DNA of 64,000 bases from Nelumbo lutea (GCA_022828595.1 JAKGHH010000001.1:119858999-119922998), one strand, 5' to 3'; shown: positions 33,257-44,815, counted from the first letter of the stretch. The notes: generated from the sequence alone by a model not told the origin. Made by a program: numbers and translations.

Positions 33257-34450
33257 CTAGACAAATATATTTGTGTGCTTTTTGATCAAGTTTTGAACGT
33301 TTAGGATCATGGTTATGAACAAAGGAACACTTCCAAAAATTTTTAAGGGAATGTTTGTCACTAGCCGAGAGTTTGGAAAACAGTCAATGAAAACTTGTAT
33401 GGGTGTTTTAAAATCCAAAATTCGTGCAAGTAGTCTATTAATCAAATAAGTGGCTGTTAAAACGGCTTCTCCCCAAAGATACTTAGGAACCTTAGTTTGA
33501 AAACTTAGGGCTCTAACAACTTCAAGGAGATGTTTGTTTTTTCCTTTCAGCCACCCCATTTTGTTGAGGTGTATTATTACACGAACTTTGGTGTACAATT
33601 CCTTTCTCAGCAAAAAAATCCCCTAACACATTGTTAAAAAATTCCTTTCCATTATCACTTCGAAAAATTTTAATTTGAGTTTGAAATTGTGTTTGAACCA
33701 TGTTATAGAAATTTTTTAACGCAGTTTCAGCATCAAATTTCTCTTTTAAAAGGAAAACCCAAGTTACCCTAGTATGATTATCAATAAAAGTAATGGACCA
33801 ATGTTTTCCAGAAAGAGTTGTTACTCTAGAAGGGCCCCAAACATCACTGTGAGTCATGGTAAATGGTTTTTATTTTTCATATGGTTGAGACTGAAAAATA
33901 GCACGTTGATGTTTTGCTAGTTCACAAGATTCACACTTGAAAAATGAATGGTTTTTATTCATGAATAACTTGGGAAATATATGCTTTAAATATTGAAAGC
34001 TAGGATGTCCTAATCAATAATGCCATAACAAAACTTCACTGTCACTAGAAACAGCGATAGAGTTGAAACAAGTCCGTTGGTCTTGCCTTCCAAAGGCATA
34101 TCCTTTATTAAAGAGGTAGAGACCACCATCCTGTTTAGCACCCCCAATCATCTTCCCTGAGGTTAAATCCTGAAATTCACAACAAGAAGACAAAAAAATT
34201 AACTCGACAATTATGATCAAGGGTTAGTTTGCTGACTGATAAGAGATTGTATGATAGGTTAGGAACATGTAGAACATCTTTGAGGTTTAGAGAAGGGGAA
34301 ATAAATACAGTTCCTTTCCTAGCAACAATAGCAAAGGAACCATCTGCAATCTTAACCTTTTGATTCCCTACATAGGGTGTATATGAAGAAAAGAATTGCA
34401 AAGTGTTGGTCATATGATTAGTGGCACCTGAATCTAGTACCCAGGAGCCA
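33257..34450 (-). pseudogene. copia-3 protease end and integrase, broken
   Basis: A protease-proximal region (ADGSFAIVARKGTV ... LHVPNLSYNLLSVSKL) lies near 34200-34415. Integrase runs from about 34000 to 33257 with HSDVWGP, FIDNHTRVTWVFLL, FRSDNGKEFFN and NTPQQNGVAERK, so the catalytic Asp residues and the Glu region are visible. One shift near 33540 splits the core, and the active site cannot be made in one frame. Confidence 0.85.
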
Positions 34451-34859
34451 TTAGATTTGGTACAAGCAATGGCTGTAGTGAAAAAATTACCTGACTGAAT
34501 CGATATTGAAACATTTTATATAAGTGCTCTATTTGTTCATTTGTGAAAGGAAGAGACTCTGAGGATAATTGCTGCCTTGGATCCGAGTTGCTTACTTGAA
34601 GTGCGCAGACATCTCCCCATGACTTGTTGTCACTGCCTGATTTTTTCTTCCAACCCGTCGGTTTCCCGTATAGCTTCCAACAGGTTTCCCGAGTATGCCA
34701 TGACTATTTACAATGATCACACCAAGGCCTCCACTTTTCTCCTCGTTTATCTCCATCTAAATCTGCACCTCGGGCCACAAGAGTGGACCCTTCATTCTTT
34801 GTTTTTGTTTCATTAACATTCTTCAACATCAATTGCTGCCATGCTTCTTCTCTACGCAC

Positions 34860-35543
34860 TTATGAAAAAACCTCTCTTATAGTAGGCAAGGGCTTTCGTC
34901 CTAAGATACGTCCCTGAACCTCATCAAGTTCTTTGTTCAAACCAGCCAAGAAGACAAAAACCCGACCTCTTTCTATCTTCTTTTCATGTCGAGTGCTATC
35001 ATTGGGACTTTCCCATTTTTCTTCTTCAAATAAATCCAACTCCTGCCAAACAATCATCATCTCATTATAATAAGTTATTACTTCACGTTCACCTTGCTGC
35101 ATCTTCCACATTCGGGTATTCAATTCGAACAGTTGTGAATGATTGTCCAAATTTGAATAGGTTTCCCTAATAGCTTCCCACACATCGTGAACCGTTGGCA
35201 GAAACATGAATTGTTTTCCAACCACAGGATCCATAGAGTTGATCAACCAGGCGGTAACCATAGAATTTTTAGAATGCCATTACCTGTACTTTGGATCATC
35301 AGTGGTTGGTGGATTCACTTCGCCATTCAAAGAGCTAAGTTTCCCTTTGCTGTTAATCACCAACCGCACGGACTGAGACCACTCAAGATAATTTTTTCCA
35401 TTCAATTTGTGAATGGCAATCTGAAGGGAATTCTCAGAAAGAGAAATAGCAGCTGATTGAATACCTCCCTTCGAAGATGTCACACCACTGGTAGTATCCG
35501 AAGATACTGAACCTGAGCCAACCATGGCGGCTTTAAAACTCAT
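34860..35543 (-). pseudogene. copia-3 gag, broken
   Basis: The frame starts MSFKAAMVGSGSVSS near 35543 and carries the gag blocks LNGKNYLEWSQSVRLVI and WLINSMDPVVG, then QGEREVITYYNEM and VFLAGLNKELDEVQGRIL. A TAA-type stop near 35280 and another at 34860 break it. Beyond it a zinc knuckle (CDHCK...WHTRETC near 34700) also has a stop inside. Confidence 0.85.
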
Positions 35544-35569
35544 GATCGAACCCTAAAGCTCTGATACCA

Positions 35570-35831
35570 TGTTGTGAAATATAGAGGAAGAAAAGAAGAA
35601 GATTTTTTTTATTGATGATAAAATCATATTGAGCATACACCTTAAATAAGAAAAGATAGGAAAGACAAAACCCCTAGAATTTCTCTCAATCAGGATTGAC
35701 TAAATCTTTCCCTTAATCCTAGGATATGACTTTCCTAAATTTATTCAAATCTAATATTTCCTAAATTTATTCAAATCAAATCATATCTTTCTTAATTTGC
35801 CGCAAATCCTATCTTTCTTAATTTGTCGACA
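35570..35831 (-). repeat. copia-3 5' LTR
   Basis: This is the right copy of the LTR, next to the primer site. It ends with GTCGACA at 35831, followed by the target copy TGTGT. Confidence 0.95.
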
Positions 35832-35836
35832 TGTGT

Positions 35837-35960
35837 TAATTGAGAATCTATTTTGTGAAGTGTGCTAATTGTCCAAAATTATAGAATAAACTTTCCAAGC
35901 TCTAGTAATAAAACTAATGCTCCTTTTGATTCATTCTGATGTGTGGGGTCCTTCACCCAT
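35837..35960 (+). pseudogene. copia-2 integrase zinc site and start of core
   Basis: The frame continues from 31353 across the copia-3 site (LIENLFCEVC, stop, LSKII) and reaches HSDVWGPSPI, the start of the integrase core. It ends at the target site CCCAT of the next insertion. Confidence 0.8.
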
Positions 35961-36698
35961 TGATGTTGCATGATCTAGTCGGTCCTTGCTGGATGACAAC
36001 TTGGATGATGAGCTGGTGAGGTCGCCTGGTCGAGCTACAAGAGAACAATATTAGAAAATCTAGTTTTCTTTACCCGGGGTAGGCACTCCAATGCTTAAAT
36101 TAACATTGAGTGAATGGTGAAAGTTAGAAAGCGAGAGAGCAAGAGAGCTAAGTGATAAATCGTACGTACCTTCTCTACCCAATGAAATGCCTTTATATAT
36201 GCATAGGTTGCCATGGGCTTCACGTTGCATGCCCGAGATCTCATCCGGTTGCCTCCAAAGTGGGCAGGGTGGGAGTCAGCTTTATCAATGGGGTGACATG
36301 ATCCTGGAGGGTTCAGAGATGATAGCCCCCACATGGTGGGGGTCAGCCACCATGTCATGCAGGTCGTCGCCAGCCACGCTTCAGCCAGGTCGAAAGTGAG
36401 AGGTTAACCCTCATGCTGAGGTCCCTAGCTTGATCCTACGATGGTCAACCTGGTCTTGAGATGGCCAACTTGGTCCTGGGATGGCCGACCTAGTCCTAGG
36501 CCGAGGTGCCTACAGATCGGTGTTGCCTAGGTGGTGCCAAGATACTCAAATCATGCAAGGTGTACCAAACATGTATCCACGATAGACTCCATTTTGGTGA
36601 AGGCAATGTTGTTTCCTACATGCCGCTAAGGTGTTAAGCAATAGTTTAGGATCATCACATTGTGTAATGTCACTAGAGGGCCAAATTTCCCCTCATCA
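35961..36698 (-). repeat. Gypsy-like element, 3' LTR (738 bp)
   Basis: This LTR is shorter than its partner. It lacks a block of about 80 bp present near 38112-38195 and has about three instead of six units of a 19-20-bp repeat (GATGGCCAACCTGGTCCTG-like, 36440-36500). Confidence 0.9.
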
Positions 36699-37832
36699 AT
36701 TGTCCCCCATTCCCGAGTCAATGTCAATTTAGTGAAAGGAGTAGTTCATTGTTGGTCTCCAGCCCAAAGTGACTTAGTTCAACTGATTCATTGGCGCTAG
36801 GCCAGTTTGGTCACCTGAGTTGGAAGAGTCTAAGGGTTGAATGCGGTACTACATAGGACATCACCATCTTTACCACTAGGTCACAGGGTCAAACTCATTA
36901 GCATGAAGATAGGCAGAGTGGGCACTCTAAGGACATTCGATGAGTTAGGGATGTAGTCATCAGGGAGTTCTGTTATTTGCCCAAGCACCTCAAGAGCAGA
37001 GTTCATCGTGTCCACCCTCAAGAAAGGTTTCAAACTGTGCCACTACTTCCTTAGGCCGCTCCACTTACAGGCTTCTACATGGTGTCCCTCAAGGGGGTGG
37101 CTGACGCGGAGCTTGAAATCAAGGTGGAAGATAGCAGAGAGGGAAATGAGAATGATGCCAATGAGGGTGCGGTCGACGAGGATGAGGATGATGTTGCATG
37201 TTTGAGAGATTCAAGGTGCACTAAGTGCGGGTTGATCATTTGTTGTCGGCATGTTTTAATAGGTTGGCTTGAGGGAGCCTTAATTCTGAAAGCGATCTAG
37301 CTTACCATTTGTAGATTTTCACCAAAGTGCTTGTATCACAAGTCAGTTCGTCTAGGTCACCAAAGCGGGTCTTAGTCAGATCTACAGAATTAGGCCACCT
37401 CTTACGTCAACATGACCTTGCCAAAATTTTAACAGGCTAGTTCACTCTTAGCACCTTGGCACACATGCACTTCGTCACCTCATCAAGGTTGACCTACGGG
37501 GGTGGCTCCATTGTCTATTGGTCATCAACTCCCATGGGAACCATGGAGGGCTCAACCTATAGGGGCCGCCTCATAGTATGTTGGCCATCAACTCTTATGA
37601 GAAGCATGGAGGGCTCGACCTGCGGGGGCGGCCCACTGTTAGGCTAGGAGATTTTGCGCGAGCGAGACTACTGAAACTTGTTCCGACTAGTCATTTTGAT
37701 TCTGCCCCTTGCGGGGTTCCTTCAATCCAGGCGTTCTTTTTGTTGTTTTCCCTAGTTGATACCATTTCTTAAAGCTCTTTGGGTTGGTAAGAACTTAGCT
37801 TTAGTGTAGTGGTTCCCACAGATGGTGGCAAT
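36699..37832. other. Internal region of the gypsy-like element, no coding domain recognised
   Basis: A plus-strand frame (37079-37300) has a run rich in Glu and Asp (NDANEGAVDEDEDD) but no known domain. A stretch near 37495-37630 repeats a 60-bp unit with GGAGGGCTC and GGGG(C/T)(C/G)GC words. Nothing supports a retroviral-type gene here. Confidence 0.5.
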
Positions 37833-38692
37833 TGATGTTGCACGATTTGGTTGCTCCTTGCTGGATAACAGCTCAGATGACAAGATGGTGAGGTTGTCTG
37901 GTAGAGCTACCAGAGAATAGTATCAAAGTACCTAGGTTGCTTTAGCTAGGGTAAGCACTCCGATGCTTTAGTTAGCATTGAGTGAATGGTGAAAGTTAGA
38001 AAATGAGAGAGCAAGAGAGCTGAGTGTTAAATCGCACGTACCTTTTCTACTCAATGGAACACCTTTATATATACATAGGTTTGCGTGGGCTTCACATTGC
38101 ACACCTGATATCTTCGGGGGGATGTGGCTTACCAGCTCACTTTACTCGGAGGCAGTTTCCACATAAAGCGATAGACCTCATTTGGTTACCTCTGAAGTGG
38201 GAGGGGCGGAAGTCAGCTCCGTTGATTGGGCTACGTGATTCTGAAGGGTTTGAAGACAATAACCCCCTCATGATGGGGGTCGGCCACAATGTCATGCAGG
38301 TCACCAACTGCACTTCAGCCAAGTTGGAAGCAAGAGGTCGCCCCTCATGCCGAGGTCCTTAACGTGATCCTGCGATGGCTGACCTGACTCTAGGCTAGCC
38401 GGCCTAGTCCTGATATGGCCAACCTGGTCCTAAGATGGCCGACCTGTTCTTGGATTGGCTAACCTGGTCTTGAGATGGCTGACTTTGTCCTAGGTCAAGG
38501 TGCCTACAAACAAACCTTACATAGGTGGTGCCAAGATACTCAGATCATGTGAGGTGTACTCAACACGTATCCAAGGTAGACTTCATTTTGGAAAAGGCAA
38601 TGTTGTTGCCTACATGGCACTGAAGTGTTAAGAAACGGTTTAGGATCACCATGTGGTGCAATGTCACTAGGGGGCCAATTCGCCCCTCATCA
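37833..38692 (-). repeat. Gypsy-like element, 5' LTR (860 bp)
   Basis: This is the longer LTR copy. About six units of the 19-20-bp repeat lie at 38374-38495. It is adjacent to the decayed primer site. Confidence 0.9.
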
Positions 38693-38697
38693 CCCAT

Positions 38698-39330
38698 TAT
38701 TTCTACGTATGATTATCATTACTTTATCAGCTTTATTGAACACTTTACAAGATGTACTTGGATTTATTTGATGAAAGAAAGAGAGGAAGTACCTAGAATA
38801 CCAGGGTTTTCTATAAGATGATCAAGACTTAGTTTGGAAAGAAGATTAAATAATTTTATTCTGATAATGGGGGTAATTACTTTAAGAATTCTCTAAATGT
38901 GTTCTTTGAAAATAAGGGGGAATTACATTAGTCTTCTTGCATTTCAATCCATAGTAGAATTGAGTTGTAAAGTAGAAAAGTAGACATCTACTAGAAACTA
39001 CTTGTGTTCTCTTGTTTCAAAACAAGGAGCTAAAGAAATTCTGGTCTCATGTTGTTCTCACTACATCTTATCTCATAAACAGAATGCCATCTAGAGTTTT
39101 GGGTATGAAGATTTCCTTATCCCTTTTGTATCCAAATCAACCTATTTTTTCCTTACCACAATGGGTCTGTGGTTATGTGTGTTTCATTCATGCAAGGATC
39201 CTGAAAAGACAAAGTTGGATCCTAAGGCAATTCAAGGGGTGTTGTTAGGCTTTTCTCCTACACAGAAGGGATGCAAGTGCCATGATCCAGTTATTGGGAG
39301 GAAGTTCATTACAAAAGATATCACATTTCA
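38698..39330 (+). pseudogene. copia-2 integrase core, broken
   Basis: The frame resumes directly after CCCAT with YHYFISFIEHFTRCTWIYLM, matching the integrase core downstream of HSDVWGP. Further on come YSDNGG, SYLINRMPSRVLG and LLGFSPTQKG. Many stops and shifts are present. Confidence 0.8.
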
Positions 39331-39779
39331 TGAGTCTTAATAATTTTTTTACCCTCCTTAGAATCCTCTTCAGGGGGAGAGTAATAGGGTGGAAGAGACT
39401 TCCTCGAGGGCTAATCCTTTTGTTCCTACCCCTACTCTTCCAATTGCTTTTCTTGATATGGTTCCTTTTGAGCCTATTGAGTCTACTTGTCCAATTGATG
39501 AAGAATCCACTACTCCTAACCATTATGATGCAAGTGTTTATTGAAGGAAAAGAAATAAAGACTTGCTAGTTCATAATTGCAACCAATTGGGTGCTCCTAA
39601 GGTCCGCTAAGGTCTACATCCATGACTATGATCTTCCTATTACTTTGCAAAAACCAATTCGATCCTACACTCTCCATCCTATAAATAGATTTTGTTTCTT
39701 ATTCTCATTTGTTTCCTACCTATCACTCTTTTGTTTATGCCCTGACTTCTATTTTTACTCCTTCCAAGTTCTCAGAGGC

Positions 39780-41270
39780 TATTTTTGACCCCAAACGGAA
39801 TGAAGCTATGGATGAAGAAATAAGAGCATTATTGAAAGCAAACACTTAGGATCTAGTGGATCTACCAGATGAAAAACACTATGGGGTTTGAGTGGGTGTA
39901 CATAATTAAACATAGGGCCAATGGCACTATTGAAAGATACAAAGATGGACTGGTTGCAAGGGGGTTAACCTAAACAGAATGTATTGATTAAAAGGAAACT
40001 TTTGCTCTAGTTTTCAAATTAAATACACTTAAAGTGTTATTATATTTAGTAGCTAATTTTTCTTAAGAATTACATCAACTAGATGTCAAGATTGCCTTCC
40101 TAAATGGAGACATGTAGGAAGAAGTGTATATGGACTGGCCCTCCTTTAGGATATAACATGAGCCGAAAGGTGTATAAATTCAAAAGGGCCATGTATGGAC
40201 TCAAACAATCCCTAAGAGCATGGTTTGAGAGATTATGCAGAGCAATGAAAGATGTAGGGTACCAATAGAGTGGTGTAGATCATATATTGTTCTACAAGAG
40301 AAATGGTGAAAAGTTGACAGCTATGATTGGTTATGTTGATGATATGGAGGTTATTAGAAATGATATAAAGGAGATTATGTAGTTAAAAGATTTCTTAGCC
40401 TTAGAATTTGAAATCAAGGATCTAGGACACTTGATATATTTCTTGGGAATATGGCTAGATCCAAGGAAGGGATTTACATCTGCTAAAGAAAGTATGCTAG
40501 CTCTAGACTTACTGAAGGAGACTAAGAAGGAACTAAACCTAACACTCCCATAGAGCAAAATCATGGATTACAAGAAGGTGATGAGGAATCTTATCCTGAC
40601 AAAGACAAATATCACCGTCTAGTTGAAAAATTATTGTATCTATCTCTCACCAAGCTAGACATTGCATATTCAGTTCATGTGGTTGGCCTTCATGCATGCT
40701 CAATAAGTCTCACATATGAAAGCGGTAGAGAGAATCTTGAGATATCTCAAGGCATGTCTAAGGAAAGGATTGCTATTTAAGAAGCATGGAAAAATAGAGG
40801 TTGCAACATACACAGATTCTGATTGGGTTGGTTTATGTGGAAATAGGAGGTCCACATTTGGATATTGCACCTTTTTGGGTGGCAATCTAGTCACTTGGAG
40901 AAGTAAGAAATATGCTGTTGTGGCAAGATCAAGTGTTGAAGCTGAATACAAGGTTATAGCCCATGGAGTTGTTGAACTATTTTGGCTTTGGATTCTTCTA
41001 AAAGAATTGGGGAAAGATATAATAGGACCCCTCAAGTTTTACTATGACAATCATACTACAATCAACATTACAAATAACCCAGTCCAACATGATAGGACAA
41101 TGCATATCGAGATTGATTGACACTTTGTATGTGAAATGATTGCCTTTATAGAACTCCGTATTCTTTACATGCTATCAACAAAATAGCTAGCTGATGTTTT
41201 CACCAAATTAAGGGATTACAAAATCCAGGTTTATGGAGCTACTATGTAGGTTGGGCATGACAGTATCTAT
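39780..41270 (+). pseudogene. copia-2 RT and RNase H, broken
   Basis: Decayed RT blocks (a DLVDLP motif near 39855, a YVDD-like GYVDDME near 40330, LGHLIYFLG near 40425) are followed by a longer open piece of RNase H at 40716-41120 (TYTDSDWVG, CGNRRSTFGYC, SVEAEYKV, NPVQHDRT). Stops are dense in RT, and the catalytic residues of RNase H look present. Confidence 0.8.
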
Positions 41271-41287
41271 GCTCAACTTGAGAGGAT

Positions 41288-41514
41288 TGTGGTGTAGCCT
41301 ACCATTGTGGGCTTAGGCCCATTTATGTTATGCTATGATATGTATCTTTGTTTCTCCTTTCTTGGGCTTATTCTATTTTCTCATGGTTTTGGGCAGATTA
41401 GTTATTATATTTTTTTATTGTCCTAATATAAAAGATTGTTGAAGGCTATTTCAGGACTGCCACCCATTTCTTCTAAACTCCTTTTTTCTTCCTATTTCTC
41501 TTCTTTCTACAACA
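41288..41514 (+). repeat. copia-2 3' LTR
   Basis: The LTR starts TGTGGTGTAGCC right after a purine-rich CTTGAGAGGATT and ends CTACAACA. Its 5' partner is not in the window left of 30340, so the boundaries rest on one copy and the TG/CA rule. Confidence 0.65.
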
Positions 41515-41849
41515 CTGAATACAAACAATAGTAAACTTGATATGAGATAGAATGAGCAAGATAAGAAGATGCCAAACTGTTAGGGGGATTGCCCACCTCT
41601 TTATAGTTCTAAGAGAGAATTCTCGTTGGGATGGGTAGGGTATGTGCCATCTTTAGGTTTTTCTTACGTAGCATCTATTAATGAGTTAATGATATAGGCA
41701 TATTGTGAGGGCAAGGAGAGCCTTCAAGGGGTGGGAGAGTACAAATACAAATATATACAAGGCAAATACAAGGTTTAGAAATATATTATACAAGGTTTTG
41801 TACTATACATATTTGTATTTATACAGTTTCCAAATTGAGCCTGAATTCC
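41515..41849. repeat. Spacer with a palindromic MITE remnant
   Basis: Around 41712-41845 a sequence rich in AAATACAAATATA and its inverse (TATTTGTATTTAT) resembles the MITE at 61179-61303 (shared TTTCCAAATTGA end). No gene is seen. Confidence 0.45.
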
Positions 41850-42360
41850 ATAACATTTCCTAAGCAAACAAACTTCTCCCTCAACTTCTCCTTTTCCGAA
41901 CTTTTAGTTGGTTGCAAAGCTTGCTCAAAAGGAGTTGTGGTTTTCTTTCCACTCACAAGATTCACAACCTCCACCTTTGGATCATGCTTGGAAAACAATC
42001 GCTTATTAATTGCTCCAACCTAGACATGCCGACTGAATCCCGTCGGTGATCGAAGCCTGAAGTTGTTGCAAAAGCATATAAAGTTTTCTGAGGGATATCC
42101 TTCACAATGTCAATGTTAGTTGATAGCTTATCAGACAATACTCTATTCAATGGATGCATAGGTTTCAACCTTGTGCTATGGTTGGGATGAAATCACATAC
42201 CATTGTTGTACTTAGCACGAAGGAGCAATTGTAATTCAGCTCTTTCCTCGTTAGATGAACTTGCCTCAATCGCCTATAGTAACTTCTCATGGATGACACA
42301 AGTATCTAAATCATGGCCTAATAGACCACACAGATAGCAAAGTCTACCAAGCTTCGATTT
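41850..42360 (-). pseudogene. Zinc-knuckle (LINE ORF1/DUF4283-like) fragment
   Basis: On the minus strand CYLCGLLGHDLDTC near 42300-42345 is a CX2CX4HX4C knuckle, followed by an open stretch to about 41962 (MHPLNRVLSDKL). The spacing resembles the zf-CCHC region of plant LINE ORF1/DUF4283 proteins, but the rest is not recognisable, so the assignment is tentative. Confidence 0.45.
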
Positions 42361-42734
42361 CATACTTTACTTTTTATATTTATCTCCGATTTGTTGAGAA
42401 GGGTAATATCTGGGGAATTGCTTAGAGGCTTCACAACATCAAGCCAAATCCAAATGCAAGCATATTTGCACTAAAGTTTTGCTTCACCAGCCATGGAAAT
42501 AATAAGGGCTCCAATTATATGGGCTAAATGAATCGTCATAAAGATAGTGAGGCAACCCAAAGGCAATCCATAGAACTTCACCATGTCAGTGATCTGATTC
42601 AAGGCATACCTTTTGGTGGAGCATTCAAATCACATCTTTCAATAATGGATATAATTGATTTCCTTCCCCATATCTTCAACATTCAAGCCACCTTCATGCA
42701 TGGTTTTGTCAGCAAAGACTTTTTAGCAATGCAG

Positions 42735-42942
42735 TAACAATCCCAGTCTATTGTATTGGAGCCTGAACATCCTCTGAAGTTGATTTTCACCTTCAGATTT
42801 GAGTCAATTTGCAAAATACCATTGAACTTTTGCACTATTAACAATCCCAGTCTATTGTATTGGAGCCTGAACATCCTCTGAAGTTGATTTTCACCTTCAG
42901 ATTTGAGTCAATTTGCAAAATACCATTGAACTTTTGCACTAT
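42735..42942. repeat. Exact 104-bp tandem duplication
   Basis: The unit at 42735-42838 (starts TAACAATCCCAGTCTATTG) is followed directly by a copy at 42839-42942. I see no difference between them. The flanks (42361-42734) hold no recognised gene. Confidence 0.92.
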
Positions 42943-43079
42943 TGCACTATTTCTCTATTCAATCCTCATTAAGAAAACTGACTAGAAATGAGAATGTAAA
43001 AGAAAAAGATACTGGACACAAAATGTCAAAGAGAAAACACTCCAAAACATGATAAAATACCCAAACTATTTTGAGTGTA

Positions 43080-43996
43080 GTTCAGAACCAAGCTTTAGGA
43101 AGAGGCTTTGGGGATGGATCCTAGGTGCCCTCTCTATGGAGAGGAAGAGGATAAAAATCATCTCTTAGCCAATTGTCAAGTTGCTTAAACAAGTATGGCA
43201 TCACATGGACCACCAAATCTATGTTTCCTTGACAAGCCATAACTTGGACCTAATACATTGGTAGAATAAAACGTTAGAAGAAAAGTTTGATACCAAATAT
43301 CATTGGTTTTGATAAAAGATAACCTTCACTTTCTAGCTCCTCTAGAAGAGAAATGATAATATTTTTAACAATAAAGACCCCTTCCCCCCAGAATACTCTG
43401 AAAAAGGCCTTGTCTTATGTGTAAGAATTTATAGAGGCAAGCAACAAGCCCATCCAAAGATCCATGCTCCCAAGCCTCTAAAAAGAGTTTAAATTGGGTT
43501 AAATGGATCCCCCATAGCCTAACTCTTATTGAACTTTGATGCCTCCTCCAAATCAGATGGGAGTTGTGCCTATGGTTGTATTGCAAGAAGGCAAGATGGA
43601 TCATCCATGAAAGCAAAAATGGGCAGCATCGGAATTACTATGAGAGCAACCTATGAAGCCCTCAAACTTGCCTTGTAGATGAATGCATCGTCCATCATTA
43701 TTGAAGGTCACTCCCTCTAGGTGATCAACACTCTCCAAGACAAATCGAAGCCTCTATGGAATTGCCTATGTATAAGTGTATAACTGAAGACTGTTTGAAG
43801 ATCACAGACCAAAACTAGAAAAGGATCATCTACAACCACACTCATAGATAAAGAAATGGTACTGTTGATTGATTAGCAAACAAGGGTACTTTGTTATTCA
43901 TGATTTTTCATAGGATATTAGCTTCATTGTCTTCTTAGATGGTGCCGGTGGGGCCTTGCCCTACTGGTGTTAATCTCTTCCTTTGTATTGAAAAAA
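43080..43996 (+). mobile_element. LINE 3' fragment (zf-RVT remnant and RNase H domain)
   Basis: Plus-strand frames give CPLYGEEEDKNHLLANC near 43118 (Cys/His block of zf-RVT). After a gap come WIKLNFDASS-like sequence, GSCAYGCIARRQDGS and IIIEGHSL near 43690-43720, matching the RNase H domain at the end of some LINE ORF2 proteins. Stops are frequent. The end GGTGTTAATCTCTTCC...TTGAAAAAA looks like its 3' tail, directly abutting a TIR element. Confidence 0.7.
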
Positions 43997-44815
43997 GGTA
44001 AAATATAAAAATCTCCCCAAAAATTTATGACAATCATAATAACATCGCATAAAGTTTTACTTTAACAAAAATCTCCCCTATAGTTTTATAAAATCCTGCA
44101 ATTACCTCCCATCCATCTTTGTCCCAATTAGGGTTGTTCATAAGAAGGCCCAACCCGACCAAACCAACCAAGCCAGACCGACTCAACTCGACTTGGCCGG
44201 GTTTTCATCAGCACAGGTCGGTTTCGGGTTGTGCAAATTCCTAAACCGATGATTCGGGTTGATTTCTGTTTTTACACAACAAAACCGATACCGACCCAAA
44301 CCGAACCGACTTAGTTCCTAATTCAAACATGAAGTTTCAAAGCCCATTAGGCCACCTAGTTTTTTAATCGTTGCAAAAAACTTTGGATTAGTGTATAGTG
44401 ATTAATGAACAACTTTTGTGATTAACTTTTCATTTAAATTTTATCATAGGAGATGGCTGAAATGATGTTCAATTTATGACTTTTTTTAAATTATCAAGAT
44501 TTTATCATAGGGATGAACTTAGAACCGAAACCGACCCAACCCGACTCAAACCAACCAGGTCGGTTTTGATTAATGCTGTATCGGTTTTGGTTTCTATGTT
44601 AGGTAACCCGACCAGGTCAGGTCGGTTGGAAAAACCACAGTAAACCAACCCAACCTGACCCGTGAACAACCCTAGTCCCAATAATGGAGACTTAAAAGTT
44701 TAGAAATTACCCTTACATGCAATTTATTAAGACATTTTTCAATATAATTAAAAATGTCACTTTTCCCTTTGTAGACTTAACTATAGACCTAGGCCTGAGG
44801 TTTTTATATTTTACC
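43997..44815. mobile_element. TIR DNA element (GGTAAAATATAAAAA ends), split by a hAT MITE
   Basis: The left end GGTAAAATATAAAAATCTC and the right end GAGGTTTTTATATTTTACC are inverted copies. A-runs flank both sides. Without the inserted 554 bp the element is about 265 bp and non-coding. It is related to the dispersed repeats at 23004 and 45208. Confidence 0.7.
44129..44674. mobile_element. hAT-type MITE, 546 bp
   Basis: The terminal inverted repeats TAGGGTTGTTCA / TGAACAACCCTA are exact over 12 bp and are flanked by the 8-bp duplication GTCCCAAT (44121-44128 and 44675-44682), the length expected for hAT. The interior is rich in CGGTTTNGGTT words. No coding capacity. Confidence 0.9.

Larger units (their letters stand above)
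31354..35831 (-). mobile_element. copia-3: complete, defective Ty1-copia inserted in copia-2
   Basis: The 4478-bp minus-strand element has LTRs of 263 and 262 bp (TGTCGACA start on its own strand), flanked by TGTGT at 31349-31353 and 35832-35836. The primer site (TGGTATCAGAGC on minus, 35558-35569) and purine tract (minus CTTGAGGGAGAG, 31617-31628) sit at the right places. By hand the LTRs differ at about 10 positions plus one indel. The first part of RT is missing, so the copy is shorter than usual and cannot be active. Confidence 0.95.
35961..38692 (-). mobile_element. Short non-autonomous gypsy-like LTR element inserted in copia-2
   Basis: The element is 2732 bp with LTRs of 738 and 860 bp (TGATGAGGGGC start and GCAACATCA end on its own strand), flanked by CCCAT at 35956-35960 and 38693-38697. 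Next to the right LTR the minus strand reads ATTGCCACCATCTGTGGGAA, a decayed form of the TTTGGCGCCATCTGTGGG primer site of the gypsy element at 62023. A purine tract (AATGGGGGACAA on minus) adjoins the left LTR. Only 1134 bp lie between the LTRs and I see no gag or pol there, so it needs proteins from elsewhere. Both LTRs have TATATAAAGG on the minus strand. Confidence 0.85.
30340..41514 (+). mobile_element. copia-2: decayed Ty1-copia split by three insertions
   Basis: Plus-strand pieces of one copia element lie in the right order: protease (30370-30645), end of protease/start of integrase (31141-31353), integrase zinc site (31837-equivalent, now 35837-35960), integrase core (38698-39250), RT and RNase H (39790-41130), purine tract and 3' LTR (41288-41514). 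Between them are an AT-rich insert, copia-3 and a short gypsy-like element. The protease motif DSGASKHM is intact, but later parts are full of stops. Gag and the 5' LTR are missing, so it was truncated at the left. The start is approximate. Confidence 0.85.

Noticed and set aside
37008..37300. Acidic open frame as a gag of the short gypsy-like element
   Set aside because: It is on the opposite strand to the element and shows no gag motif.
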